This document shows, piece by piece, positions 45,779 to 57,610 of a stretch of DNA of 64,000 nt; the stretch's first letter is position 1; each line of letters starts with the position of its first letter. The notes beneath the pieces were generated by a model, which saw only the letters and a program-made list of their open reading frames with translations, was not told the DNA's origin and ran no database searches. Origin of the DNA: Lophium mytilinum (taxonomy: Eukaryota; Ascomycota; Dothideomycetes; Mytilinidiales; Mytilinidiaceae); assembly GCA_010093605.1 (NCBI GenBank), contig MU004203.1, positions 450,391 to 514,390 of the forward strand. Reading direction: 5' to 3'. A program made the position numbers and the translations under genes.

Positions 45779-47801
45779 ATGAATCCTAAACCCACGGACG
45801 AAGAAAAGCCTTCCCACATTGAAGACACTACCTCACTCCAAGAGTCCAAAGAAAACACTCTTCGCAAAGAACTAACCCTCAGCGGCATCGATACCGAGAA
45901 CCGCGGTGCTTATAAGGGAGACAACTCAGATGGCAAGATAACATGGAGCATCAAACGGCTGCTTGCTGGGGCTTTTCTCGCGGCTCTATACACAGGTATG
46001 CATGCATACTCTAAGCATGCCTGTCTGTCCTCTCTACTATAGCAAGGCTAAATGGCACTTTAACCTCCTATTCCAAGATGGCAGAAGCTGACGCTCAGAT
46101 GCAGGCTCCCAAGTAATCCTCTACTTCATCGGCGGCAGCGTCTCCTTCATATCGCGCGACCTGGACATCACGCACGGAAGTGCCTGGCTCCCCACTGCCA
46201 ACATCCTCACCATCAGCGCCGCAGCACCGTACGCCGGCTACTTGCAGGACCTATTCGGGAAACGGTATATTGCGCTCTTCGGCGCCGCGTGCATCTGCAT
46301 TGGGTGTTTGCTGATGGGAACGGCGCATACGTTTGGCCAAGGGCTGACGGCGATGGCGTTGGCCGGGGTGGGGGCCGCGATTGGGGAGTTGACTGGATTG
46401 GCTGAGTGAGATTCCTCTTTCTTCCTTGCTGAACTGAGATGTGATACGTATTGGAAAAATTGCTAATGCGCATCCTGCGTAGGCTTGCGGAAGTTGTACC
46501 ACTTCGGTATCGAGGGTATTCGCTAGCCGTCGTAACTGCGTCTGTGTTACCTTTCACGCCGTACTTGGTGTATGTTGAGCTGTAGTCGACGCCATCAAAA
46601 GGGGGCTGGCGATGGGGGCCTTGGGTGGCGCTGTGAGTAGCGGTCTTCACCTTGATACCAGGAATATGGGCGATTTGACTTACGCCTACTCCCAGGATCT
46701 ACAATGGATTAACAGCCCTCGGCCTCCTCTTCATCTACTTCCCCCACAACCATACCCGCGCCGAAGGCTTCTCGCGCCGTGCCATCCTCCCCAAGATTGA
46801 CTACCTTGGCGGCTTCCTCTCTATTGTCGGGCTAACATTATTGTAAGCAAGAACTCATAAAGCAAGAAACTGACCATCTCTGACAACTCCTATCCAGCCT
46901 CGTTGCCCTCCAAGCAGGCGGCTACACCCACCCCTGGAGTAGTGCCTACGTTCTCTGCACCCTGCTCCTCGGCCTCGCTCTCATCGGTGCATGGATCGCC
47001 TGGGAGGCCCGCTTCGCAAAATACCCCATGGTCCCTTCCGAGCTCTTCCGCGGCCAGCGCATCGTCGGCCTCGCGTACGCCATCGCCTTCGCCGCGGGGA
47101 TGAACGTCTTCTCCATCCTCAACTTCTTCCCCATTACTTTCTCCGCCGTCTACGACGCAGAACCGGTCCAAATAGGACTGAAAGCACTGGGACCCGCTAT
47201 CAACACCACGCTCGGCGCGATCTTCTTCAATGCGATGCTGAGTACCCTCCCGAACCGCAGCAGAGAGGTTTTGTTAAGCGCTTTAATGATGATGACGGTG
47301 TTTGGGGGAAGTTTGGCTGTGTGCACGCCTGAGAACCCGAAGCTGACGGTTGCGCTGGGAACGTTGGCGGCGTTCGGTGTGGGTGGCATTTTGGTGCCCG
47401 CTGCAACTGTCGCCATGATTGTGACGCCTGATGTGCTCATCACGACTGCTGCTGCGCTGTCTCTCGCGATCCGAAGCGTAGGTGGGAGTATTGGATACAG
47501 CATCTACTACAGCATCTTCGCCACCCGCCTGGAGAAACGTCTCCCGCTGTACATCGCGCAGGGGGCCATAGCCGCGGGCCTGCCACTCTCCGAAGCAGAG
47601 ACATTCGTGGGCACGTTCGTGCTTGCACCGGAGAAGCTGATGCTGATCCAGGGCGTGACGGTTGAGATCGCCAAGGCGGCTACGAAGGGGAGCCAGTGGG
47701 CTTATGCGGAGAGCCTGCAGTATGTGTGGTTCACGAGTATTGCGTTTGGGAGTTGTGCGATCATTTGCTGTTTGTTTTTACCGAGCACAAGGAAATATTA
47801 G
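45779..47801 (+). CDS. MFS efflux transporter (TRI12-like), interrupted by an in-frame stop
   Basis: A 14-helix major facilitator pump of the drug/toxin:proton antiporter kind. Exons 45779-45995, 46105-46405, 46483-46632, 46696-46842 and 46898-47801 total 572 sense codons, counting one internal TAG. All five joins keep frame. Blocks include GKRYIALFGAACICIGCLLM, AEVVPLRYRGYSLAVVTASV, WRWGPWVALIYNGLTALGLL and SIRSVGGSIGYSIYYSIF-like sequence at the end. In exon 3, after PFTPYLVYVEL, codon 46583-46585 is TAG and the frame then resumes STPSKGGWRWGPWVAL. The rest is intact. Either the gene is a young pseudogene, the base is wrong, or a 42-nt in-frame intron (46544-46585, GT...TAG) removes the stop together with part of a helix. 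Substrate unknown; no biosynthetic genes lie beside it. Confidence 0.8.
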
Positions 47802-48213
47802 ACGAATCGAGTGGCAGTAGAGCTTTACGGGGTGAGGGGACTATGGAGGTAGGAGAGTGAAAGACGGATAGGTGAAATGAAGGGCTTATCTAAGTACTGA
47901 ATACGTACCATAATCTTTTCAGGGTGTTAAGAGACCTCATTCATTAACAAATAAGGAGAAGCAAAGATGGAAGAGGAGTTGGAATTGGAGCTACCTGCAT
48001 ACTTGTGGGCGCTGAATTCGGACCTCAATATTCCATGACTAGTTGAGGGCCCTCGTGCATCAACAGATGAGTGGAAAGAAGGGTCGGGCTTGACACTACC
48101 GACATGAATGAGAGAAAGAGATACAAGTGAAACAAGTGCCAATGTAACACATGCTCGAATACCAACCCTGCTCACGAGAATGCCAGCATAACCCTTACGA
48201 TGACCTGAAAAGG
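47802..48213. other. Convergent intergenic region
   Basis: About 410 bp between the 3' ends of the MFS gene and the coiled-coil gene. Nothing else seen. Confidence 0.4.
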
Positions 48214-49459
48214 TCAGTCATCCCACGCATTTTCATCCTCATCCCTAATATCTTTGGCCTCCGGAACCCAGTCGAGGATCTCCAGACGATGGTGCGGTTC
48301 TGCAGTGCCGAACGGAACAGGGGCAGAACTGGGGGTGAAAGGCCCTGGGATCGTACTCAAGCTCCGACTTCCCTCGATTTGGACGCGTTTGGCGGAGATA
48401 TCGTAAGTCTCATCGTGTTCTGCAGACCGCTTCGTTCCCGCTAGTGCCGTCAGGGGTGCTCCGAAGGGGTAGGTCGTAAGTCCAAGCTGCGGGACAAAAG
48501 GGCTCGGAGAGCTCTCCACCAACTCGCCTTCCTCAGAAGGCGGCTGTCTGAGGTTCTTCAATGTGGCAAGCGGTGGTACACAGGCATTGGTTGTAGCTGT
48601 GCGAACTGCGCCCGATGCCCGGGCGCCGGGCCCAAGAGGTTCCAGATTGGCATTCTTGACCCCAGATTTTGGAGCCGTGGATGCCATGTATGGACCCCCC
48701 AGAACCCGCGGCCCAGTGGGAACTGCCCGCGAATCGTGTGCACCTCGATCAGTCTCCCTAGCAGCAGTAGCGTGGTCGTCAAAGAGTGGCTGCGACAGGC
48801 CTGGAATCGAGCGCGACTGTCGAGCCCGCTCAGTTCCAGCACCAAAATCGGCCCCTCCCTGAGACCTGTTTGGGAACGCAGGAACGAAGCTGAGGCCACC
48901 CCTATCCGCTCCAGGCTCAAACTTGACGCGGAGGTAGGGTGAAAACCGCGTTGGCTCTGGACCAGTTGTACCGTCATTACGGAGCGTCCTGTAGCCCTCC
49001 CAGGCCCTGAACGTGTTCTGCGTTGGCTCTGGACCAGTTGTAGCGCCACTGCGAAGCGTCATGTGGCTAGTCAAGGCCCTGAACACGTTAGCAAGGCTCT
49101 ACCCCGACAGACCTCAATTCATATGCGTACTCTTGCCGATCCTCTCGCTGGTCTCGATACGACAGCAATGCAGACCGATGCTCTCCCACAGGTACACTGT
49201 TGGAATGCCGAGCCAAGATGCGCTCAGCATCATCCAGATCGCGCTCAAGGCGAGCTGTCTTGGAGAGGGTGTTGTGGATCTCGCTGCGCCGCTGAGTCAA
49301 CGATTTGAGTTGCTGAGTCAACGATTTGATTTGCCATTCCGTGCTGCCTAGCTCCTGATGCAGCGACGGAAGATTCTGTTTGTGGGCACTCAGCTCGCCT
49401 TTGAGACCATCGGCGCGAATCTTGGCGCTGGCGGCTTTTTGTGCTTTCGACTTGCCCAT
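48214..49459 (-). CDS. Unknown protein with N-terminal coiled coil
   Basis: Two exons (49459-49131 and 49078-48214) joined over a 52-bp intron with GTACGC donor, TTGCTAAC branch site and TTCAG acceptor give 397 residues. No family recognised. Residues 1-105 form a charged coiled coil (HQELGSTEWQIKSLTQQLKS). The rest is Pro/Gly/Ser-rich and likely disordered, ending in acidic residues (RDEDENAWDD). The start of exon 2 carries a 24-residue tandem repeat containing TTGPEPT, encoded by a 72-bp DNA duplication (48949-49092) that also copies the 3' splice site. The second possible acceptor, at 49007, would remove 24 codons in frame. Confidence 0.6.
48949..49092. repeat. 72-bp tandem duplication spanning an intron-exon border
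   Basis: Copies 48949-49020 and 49021-49092 start with the same 22 bases (CGTTGGCTCTGGACCAGTTG and two more) and share the CCCTGAAC end. On the minus strand both contain GTTCAGGGCC, so each holds a usable AG acceptor. Confidence 0.85.
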
Positions 49460-50410
49460 GGTTGCGTTGGAAATGAAGAGAGACGGAGGAGAGAAGTAGG
49501 AGGAGGCGTCGTGTAAACAAGAGGAGTGAAGTCTGGAGATACGTTACGCCGAGCCGATGAGCGGTCAGGCGCGCCTGTGTCCACCCTTCCTGCCGCCGTC
49601 TGAGGTGGCTTCGCGAGGTTTCATGCCTATCAAAACGATCGTCTTGCACCTCATTCAGGTCTGCCCCACAAACAGCGGCAAGAAGGTGTACGCATATCTC
49701 CATCTTCATGTGTATCCTGATAAAGGATGGAGATGGATTTGTCTCTTTCCGAAATCTGAACGAGACTCAACGTCATCATTTCGACAAGCCTCGCGGCGCG
49801 TGAGGCCACCTCATTCGGTGTCAAGACGGTGTACACAAGTCACATCTACCACGTCGAGACTTGACTAATGCGTCTTTTCTAAAACCTTCTTTTGAGGTTC
49901 CAGTGCTGGGCCACGACTTCCTCAGTTTGAGAAGCTGATCTGATGATAGCGGCCGGGAGCGGCACCTTACCGGCATGAAACACTTTTTTGCCACTATTCG
50001 GGATGCCCTGGCAACTCTTTAGAAATTGCAGGAAAGCCTGCTAGTGTTTCTTTTGAACGTTAGACCTTGCCGTCTGTGGTGGACTAAGGAAGTTACCCAG
50101 CGTTCAAAATGATCACCGTAAATACCCGCCCAGCTTTTGCGAATACATCGAAGGATCCCAGACGATGGCAGAGAGTTGTGTTTACGTCAAGGACAGAGAC
50201 AGCACATGAAGAGCGTAATAAGGATTGGAAATGATTTTTCTTTTCCTAATGATTCACATCCCACAGTAATATTTGATACAGACAAAAGAAACAGGTGACC
50301 AGTATCAGGTCAGCCATCCTCACGAAGAGGCGGAGATAGAGGAGACGCTACCTACAACTAACTCCAATGATGCTCGACATAACCAAATGTCACGTCTGCC
50401 CAGCACACGT
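49460..50410. other. Intergenic region
   Basis: About 950 bp upstream of the coiled-coil gene and downstream of YME1. No gene supported. Confidence 0.4.
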
Positions 50411-53080
50411 TCAACCGCTCCCAGTGTACACACCCGATCCCGGCGTCCCTGGCACGCCCGCCCCGGGTTCGTCATCTCCATCGCCCCCTGGTGGCTTGAG
50501 ACTTGGTAATGTGATCTCCGGCAGCTTGATAGGAGTGCCAGGCAACGTTGTCAGTCGAAGCGGGAGCTTCTCCCCTTTGACCACCTTCTGTATCTCGTCT
50601 TTGTCGAGCGTCTCGTACTCCACTAGCGCCTTTGCTAGCAGATCTAGCTCGCTACGCTTCGCGATGAGTAAATTCTTCGCCCTCACCTTCGCTTCCTCAA
50701 TCAACCGACGGACTTCGCTCTCAATGAGCCGTTTAGTTTCGCCCGAGAGCCGCGAAAAGTCCGAGTTAAAGTCGACGTTGCCCAACTTGTCAGACATGCC
50801 CATCTGGGTGACCATGACGTATGCAACATGTGTCGCGTTTTGAATGTCCCCTGATGCTCCGCCGGAAACGTCGTCTTCGCCGTAAATTAGCTCTTCGGCC
50901 GCTTTTCCGCCCATAGAGACATCGAGAGAGGCGAGGTACTGTCGCTTCGTTCTGCTGACTTCATCCATCTCTGGCAACATAAAGGTGATACCTAGTGCAT
51001 GTCCTCGAGGCATGATAGTGGCCTTGTATAAGGGATCCGCTCCTTTGGTATAAAGAGCGACCAATGTGTGCCCACCCTCATGGTAAGCGGTCGAGATCTT
51101 GTCTTTTTCTTGGATGACGGCGCTCTTCCTCTCGGCTCCCATCATGACCTTATCCTTGGCCCATTCAAGATCGATCATAGCGACCTTCTTCTTCTTTTCC
51201 TTTGAAGCGTGAACCGCGGCTTGATTTACGATATTCTCGAGCTCGGCTCCGGAGAATCCAGGGGTGCCTCGGGCAAGCAACGCAGCATCAACATCGGTGG
51301 CGAGCTGGACGTTCTTCATGTGATGTTTGAGAATCGCAACGCGGCCTCGCACATCAGGAAGCGGAACAATTACTTGGCGATCAAAACGGCCAGGTCGGGT
51401 CAAAGCTTTGTCGAGCATCTGAGGGAAGTTTGTCGCAGCAAGGAAGATGACTCCCGAATTTTGGTCGAAGCCGTCGAGGTCGGTAAGAAGTTGGTTGAGG
51501 GTCTGCTTAACGTATGCCGCATCACGTTCATTTCGCTTTCCGCCTATCGCATCCAGTTCATCAATGAAAACAATCGCAGGGGCCTTGGCACGGGCAGCAG
51601 TGAACAACTCTCGGACACGTTTAGCGCCAACACCGACGTAGACTTCGTCAAACTCGGAGCCGGACATGTAGAAGAAAGGTACGCCAGCTTCACCGGCAAC
51701 AGCTCGAGCAAGAAGGGTCTTTCCGGTACCGGGGGGACCAACAAGCAAAACGCCTTTCGGCAGTCTGCCACCAAGAGTAGAAAACTTCTCGGGGTTCTTC
51801 AAGAATTCGACGAGTTCCTGGAGTTCCTCTTTGGCCTCGTCGCACCCCTGGACATCGCTAAACCTTGTTGTCTGAAGTTCCGGCCTGGCTTCCGTGTTTT
51901 GCGTACCGCCAACCTTCTTTAGCATGCCGCTTGCTTCGATCATGAGGGTGATGACGATGAGCGAGATGTAGGTAATAAGTCCAAAGTAGAGAAGAAACTT
52001 GATCCACTTGAAAACGGTACTGCCAGTTGACTCTTCGACTACGACGTATAACGGGCTTATTTTGTCGCCAGAGCCGGAGCGCGCAACGGAGACATTACCA
52101 CCTCGAACGCGGGAACCGACGGCTTGACCAATTGCTTGCATTTGTTCTGCGCTGAGAGTGCTACCGTGGCCGTTGCTATCTTTTGCCGATTGCATGGCTT
52201 GTGCCTTCTCTGCTTGCCCAACGCGCTCTAGAGCTTTGATGTAAACTGCTTCGCTTGCCGGATTCGTTGCGAAACGCCCGGTCTGATATCGCTCTACTAA
52301 GATTTCAGGCATGTCGGCTCTAAGCAAGGCAGAGTACAAAGCATTCTGGGCGCTTGCGCTGGACGGGTTGTTGTTGGCCGTAGCTTCAAGATGAGCAAGA
52401 AGGTTTCTAGACGAGGAAGCACCGAAGGCCGTTCTCCGTTGTGCCAATGCCAAGCCGACATTTCCGGGTCGAGGTATAGGTCGAAGATTTGCGAATGTGG
52501 CGAATCGCGGCATGGTGGAGTATTGTCTGGTCATCATCCTGGGGGCGAGGATGCGAGCGAAGGGATTGCAGAAGCGCAAGGCGTTTTGCGGGACTGAGGA
52601 ATAATTAGCTTCTACACGGTCACACGTAGGTAGTAAGGAATGACCATACCTGCCAATAGCGTGCTTGAAATAGTAGGATGGCCATTCAGGAGTTCTGCAG
52701 GTGGGCTAAATTGCAGAGCCGATAATGAGACTCCGCGAAGCGATTCGGGGAGTTCCAACGTTGACTGAACCTGACTATATATCAGCTTGATTCCCGTATC
52801 CATCAAAAGCATTTCATACATGTAGTTCGGACTGCGCAGCGGTTTCCAGTGTCCTTTCGGAATGTATTTGTCGACTTGGTCTCGACAGAGCAGAGGAAGG
52901 AGCCTGGCGCGTAAGGGCTCGCCACGGTGTCTGGATGATGGCAGACATCGAGGGCCAGAGTTGGCTATTCGCAGATGCCATACTCTATGCGGTTTCATTA
53001 ACAATGAGACTTCTTGTAGTACATATAAACGCGAATGGCGGGATTCTCACCTGGAGGCTGGCGGGTGCTTGGAAAGCCAT
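50411..53080 (-). CDS. YME1: Mitochondrial i-AAA protease Yme1
   Basis: An ATP-dependent metalloprotease of the inner membrane, facing the intermembrane space, that degrades misfolded and short-lived proteins. Four exons, 53080-53051, 52984-52820, 52770-52650 and 52593-50411, give 832 residues. A shorter model starting at 52537 is possible, but the upstream exons join in phase and encode a Ser/Arg-rich presequence ([20 protein letters not shown] then [20 protein letters not shown]), so I prefer them. One membrane segment lies at about 299-326. Walker A is GPPGTGKT at 391-398, Walker [11 protein letters not shown], and the second region of homology is [10 protein letters not shown]. The zinc protease motif HEGGH is at 610-614. 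The tail is Pro/Gly-rich. Confidence 0.95.
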
Positions 53081-54216
53081 GGTGATGTCGGGGATGGGTG
53101 GCGGACGGTGCGCCGCGCGAGCTATGTATAAGGCGCCAGTAAGAAGGAAACGAGTTCGTAGACGCAATAGAGCAAAGTAAAAGTGAGTGACGAGTATCCA
53201 CCGCACAGCGGACGCCGAGATGGAGCAATGTTGAAGATGAGTAGTGGTTCGCGCTGGCCTGACAGAAAGAAGTCAACGAATGTGAAGCCATCGGCCCGGG
53301 GCGACCGATCGTTCCGAGACGTCGGGACGTCACATGACCCTACTGAACCCTTCTTCGAAGTTCGACGTCCTCTCGATACACTCACTTACAAGCATCTAGA
53401 CGAATCGGAGATCAAGCCTATAACCATGGAATATAAACTAGATATTTCGGCCACTTCATACAGCCGTTTGTGTCAGGCTTAAGGCACCATTCAAACCTAT
53501 TTTCAAGCTTCCTACCCTACTTATGCACTTATGCATAGATCTCTGACCATTTCACGATGAAGGAGCGAGCTCTATCTCAACACCAATCATTGCACGTACT
53601 ACTACTAACACTAGTTCTAATTTCTGACACTAACCTCATGACAAGGGCATACTGCTTGACGACTTTCCACTCAGCACATTTTGGGAAGGCATAAATGAGA
53701 GTGCATTCAAAAACGGTTATATCTCGCAGACTATTGTCGACACCATTAGAACCCTGCCGGGCGACAAAAACGTTCTCCATAATTTAAGAAGATAAATCCT
53801 GCTGGCATCGCCTTCTATAGTGCTGACGTGAGTTACTGGCGGTGAGCCCAATCCCAGTCTCTCCTACTAGAAGACCAACTAGCCATCGCCGGAACCTGAT
53901 CAGCATAGAGCAAGCGTCTTTGCATAGGTCTAGATCTCGAAATCCTTCTTTCCTCTCTGATACCTTTCTCATCTTTCCAGTGCTGACGCCGTTTCTAACC
54001 CTGCAGTATCCACATTTCCTAAACAGTGCACTGCCCATTCAGAGCCCCCACAGCGCGAGCACTCGCATTTGTACGATTGCTGACTGACTTGCTGTGCAAT
54101 TCGTAAGCCTCAATATAAAACGTCCGCCCTTAAATTCATAGCTTCTCTACTCGAGTTCTCTATCATTATCAATTTCTCCACGCTATTTATTCTCTGCATT
54201 CCATAAGATTCCCATC
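53081..54216. other. Divergent intergenic region, YME1 / FAD oxidase
   Basis: About 1.1 kb. A GACGTCACATGAC box lies near 53327-53339. The stretch before 54217 is CT-rich, like a leader. No gene seen. Confidence 0.4.
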
Positions 54217-55746
54217 ATGGCTCTCGCCTCTTCCCTCACTTCCGCACTTTCCCCCACGTGCACCGTCACCATCCCCAAAGGCGATGAAGACCTCCACAGT
54301 GTCATATCGCGCTGGTCTGACCTCGGCGTCAAACTCCCCTTCGCCGTCGTAGTGCCGTCCACAGAAGAGGATATCATGGCCGTCGTCAACTTCGCCTCCC
54401 AAAACTCCCTCCACGTGGTTCCCGGAGGTGGGGGCCATGGCAATTTCGTCCCCATCGACGATAAGACGATCTACCTCGACATGAAGAAATTCAACTCTGT
54501 GACTGTTAACAAGGAGGAAAGCTCTGTCGCAATAGGAGGCGGTGCTGTCGTAGGCGACGTTTTGAGAGCATGTGTGGCTGAGGGGTGTTATGCGCGTTCG
54601 TCTTCCCCCCCACCAACCGTTTCCCATAACATACTCAACAAGAATCTGAGTATTCACTCAGTGACCGGTAACTCCGACGCGGTAGGAATCGCAGGCTACT
54701 TCCTCGGTGGCGGTAACAGCTTCGTAACCGGCGTTCACGGTCTCGCTATCGATCACGTTCTTTCTATTCGCGTCGTAACAGCGTCCGGCTCAGCCATCAC
54801 CCTCACGCCCTCGTCCACAGGTGCCGAAGCATCCCTCTTCGCCGCCCTCCGCGGCGCCGGACATGGCCTAACAACCATCCTCTCCTTAACCCTCCGCACC
54901 TTCCCCATCGCCTCCCTCGCCCTTCCATCCAACAAGATCTGGAACCGCAAACTCATCCTCCCTGGCTCCGCCATCGCCCTCGCCGCCTCCCTGTACACCT
55001 CCCTCATTCCCCCACCGCCACCCTTCCTCCCAGTCCTAATCTTCGGCCGCGCGCCCCCCGGCACCCCCGCCGCCGGCGCCCCCGTCATCATCATCTCCGC
55101 AAACTACTACGGCCCCGCCGCCTCCGCCGAACTCGCCGCAGCACCGCTCTTGACCGCCGAGGCCGAGGCCGCCGCCATAGTCGCCGAGACAACGCTGCTG
55201 GACTTCGCTGACATGAACAAGTCGTCCGCGCCGATGAGCAGCCACGGGGGATTCAAGGAGACGTACAACACGATGCTACACGCCGTCACCCCAGCGTCTA
55301 TCGTCTCGGCGTTCTCGCAGTACGTCGCGTTTGGTGATGCCAACCCAGACGCGAAAGCGAGGTCGTATGCGGTGCTAGGCTCGTGGAGCACCGGTGCGCA
55401 ATTAGCCAATGCGGCGCTTCCGGGCAATAAGACGTATTTCGCGCACCGCGACCGTGGGGTCTTTTTCCAGATGACGCCGTGGTACACAGACGTTGTTACG
55501 CGGCCGGCCACGGAAGAGTTCGCCAGGGGGGTGGTAAGGACGCTGAGGGAGGCGGATGAGGAGAAGGGGTTCAAGGGGGTGATATTCGCGAATAATATGA
55601 TTTTCGGGCAGGAGATGGGGGAAGTGTATACGAAGGAGGGGTTGGAGGAGGTGAGGGCGGTGAAGCGCGAGTGGGACCCGAAGGGGGTTTTCTGGAGTCC
55701 GGTGGGTGATGAGAGATTTCGGGTGAGGAAGGGGTATCTAGGATAG
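54217..55746 (+). CDS. FAD-linked oxidoreductase, PCMH/BBE type
   Basis: A flavin oxidase of the 6-hydroxynicotine oxidase/berberine-bridge family, often found in fungal secondary metabolism. The unbroken frame is 509 codons. A 66-nt in-frame stretch (54596-54661, GT...CAG) interrupts the FAD domain between GCYA and TGNSDAVGIAGYFLGGG. Its product (SSSPPPTVSHNILNKNL) fits no homolog pattern, so it is probably an intron; spliced length is 487. The PCMH fold shows PFAVVVPSTEEDIMAVV, VVPGGGGHGNFVPIDDKTIY and IGGGAVVGDVL. The C-terminal VKREWDPKGVFW is the BBE end. No secretion signal is evident. Substrate is unknown and no cluster genes flank it. Confidence 0.85.
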   Translation: MALASSLTSALSPTCTVTIPKGDEDLHSVISRWSDLGVKLPFAVVVPSTEEDIMAVVNFASQNSLHVVPGGGGHGNFVPIDDKTIYLDMKKFNSVTVNKEESSVAIGGGAVVGDVLRACVAEGCYARSSSPPPTVSHNILNKNLSIHSVTGNSDAVGIAGYFLGGGNSFVTGVHGLAIDHVLSIRVVTASGSAITLTPSSTGAEASLFAALRGAGHGLTTILSLTLRTFPIASLALPSNKIWNRKLILPGSAIALAASLYTSLIPPPPPFLPVLIFGRAPPGTPAAGAPVIIISANYYGPAASAELAAAPLLTAEAEAAAIVAETTLLDFADMNKSSAPMSSHGGFKETYNTMLHAVTPASIVSAFSQYVAFGDANPDAKARSYAVLGSWSTGAQLANAALPGNKTYFAHRDRGVFFQMTPWYTDVVTRPATEEFARGVVRTLREADEEKGFKGVIFANNMIFGQEMGEVYTKEGLEEVRAVKREWDPKGVFWSPVGDERFRVRKGYLG

Positions 55747-56129
55747 GGGTTTGAGGGCTGGGGAGGTGGAAATTGACGACGAATGGATGTTGGTATCGAT
55801 ACGTACGGATATGTGGCAACGAATGCAGCGAAGAAAATTGTGTTTGAAAGGTTATTGAGGATGGTACAAATCAATTCCCTACCTACACTCTGCCTTCAAG
55901 ACAGCGAACGAACTCGAAAGTGGCTTACAAACGCTCAAACCCTACAACCACGCTCCAGCATAGAAAAGTCCTGCTCCCAAGAGAAATCATCCAGGACCAG
56001 GTTTATGCTTACGGTAACCGAACATAGCAGTTCGCTCAAGTATCGGATGGTGTTCACTAAATGAAAAGAGAAGTGAGCCAAAGAAAAAGACTAAAATATT
56101 CATATTTCATGTTTCTCGTATTCGAGAAT
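55747..56129. other. Convergent intergenic region
   Basis: About 380 bp between the 3' ends of the FAD oxidase and AIM24 genes. Nothing recognised. Confidence 0.4.
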
Positions 56130-57610
56130 TTACATTGCAGCCTGTTGGGCGTTGGCCGCGAGCCACATTGAGAAGGCTTGTGGGTTTCGAGTTTGCATGA
56201 AAACAGTACCAGGGCCTGTTTGGTGTCAGTTCGTTCAGGAGTAGGAAAAGTAAAAGGTGAAAGTATACGCACCTGTAAACTTGCAGACCAAGCCTTCGCC
56301 GGAGGACAGGCCGGAAACGATACCACCGCTGGCTACACGTTCTAGGACGTATTTGCAGTTCCAGGCAACGAGGTGACCGTTATCGATGATGTATTTCTCG
56401 TTTTCTTGGAGCTAAGAATAATCAGTTTCTTGATTACCACGAAGGAGGCGCTAAATTGGCTTACATCTTTCCGGATGATGGCACCAAAACTCGTCACCCA
56501 CATAATACCCTGCCCTGAGATCTTGTACACGAAAAGACCTTCACCGGAGAACATAGCTTTTCCAAAACCTTGGCTCTTGTACTCCTTGACCACACCCTGA
56601 GTCGCAGCGAGGAAGGCGTCCTTGCCCACAGACCACTGCTCGCGGCCGGAGAGTTGAATATTCGTGATATCTCCGATCGAGCTCGGAGCCAGAAGTAGCT
56701 CGCCAGGCCCGGTGTAAGTGGAAGTGCTCATTTCGCCGCCAACGAGTAGCTTTTTCATGCTGAACTTGATCTGGCCCTTAAGGGTGACGGTGGGAGACAT
56801 TGCAATCATGGCGCCTTGAAGATGATGTTATCAGTAGAGTTACTAACGGATTGAGAACGGAATCTCTTGCTGGGAGAGGAACATACCTGGCTTTGCTACG
56901 AGTGGACATCCCATCGCCAATTGTACCGTTAAAATAGTGTTTGTATCACGGTGGCTGATCCTATAGCTCCCGCCATTGAAAGTTCCCACGTCATCTGCGG
57001 TCGCACTGGCCGCTCCCACAAAATGTACTGCTGGTGGTGCACCACCCTGTAGCTGACCCGGAGAGTTCATGTTGACTGTCTGAGTCTGAGGCGGCTGGGG
57101 AGAAGGTGTTGGCGCAGCAGCTCCGTAGCCGGGCGTTGGTGGGGCGTTCCCCCCAGGAGGAGGCGCGTAGTGTTGCTGCTGTGGTAGCTGCTGACCTGGT
57201 GGTGGGAATGAAGCGCGATTATCGTATGACTGCTGGTGTTGCTGTTGTGATTGTTGCTGAGGTGGGGGAGGGTAGTTTTGCGCAGGTGGACTCGAGGTCG
57301 GGGGAGGAGCGTATTGGTGCTGCGATTGCGCGTTCGAAGGAGGAGGTGGATAAAACTGTCCTTGTCCTTGCTGTGGAGGAGGCGCGAAGTGCTGTTGCTG
57401 TCCGTGGTCTAGGGAATATTAGTCGTGGAGTTGAGGGATGAGACGGATACATCGGATTACCTGCTGGGGGAGCATATGCGCCGCTCTTCTCTGGAGGAGC
57501 TGCGTCTCTGTTAGCTTTCTACGGCCCCTTCTCTACGCGCCTTTCTACTCACGAGGATAGTAGTTGCCTTGTGGCGGAGGGCTTCCCTGGGGTGGGCCGC
57601 CGTACGACAT
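56130..57610 (-). CDS. AIM24/DUF124 family protein with Q/P-rich N-terminus
   Basis: Six exons: 57610-57553, 57499-57461, 57408-56887, 56814-56465, 56411-56273 and 56215-56130, total 397 residues with all phases matching. Residues 1 to about 145 are Gln/Pro/Tyr-rich ([30 protein letters not shown]). The AIM24 beta-barrel domain follows (about 165-390): [37 protein letters not shown] and [20 protein letters not shown]. Yeast Aim24 is a mitochondrial protein tied to MICOS integrity. This copy lacks a presequence, and its domain resembles the shorter bacterial TIGR00266-type proteins, so a cytosolic paralog is more likely. The molecular function is unknown. Confidence 0.85.

Noticed and set aside
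52612-53004. 130-codon minus-strand frame upstream of YME1
   Set aside because: It mixes introns and exons of YME1; only parts of it are coding, and partly in other frames.
36339-55746. A secondary-metabolite cluster built from the NmrA, MFS and FAD-oxidase genes
   Set aside because: These genes are separated by many housekeeping genes over 19 kb, with no synthase or pathway regulator.
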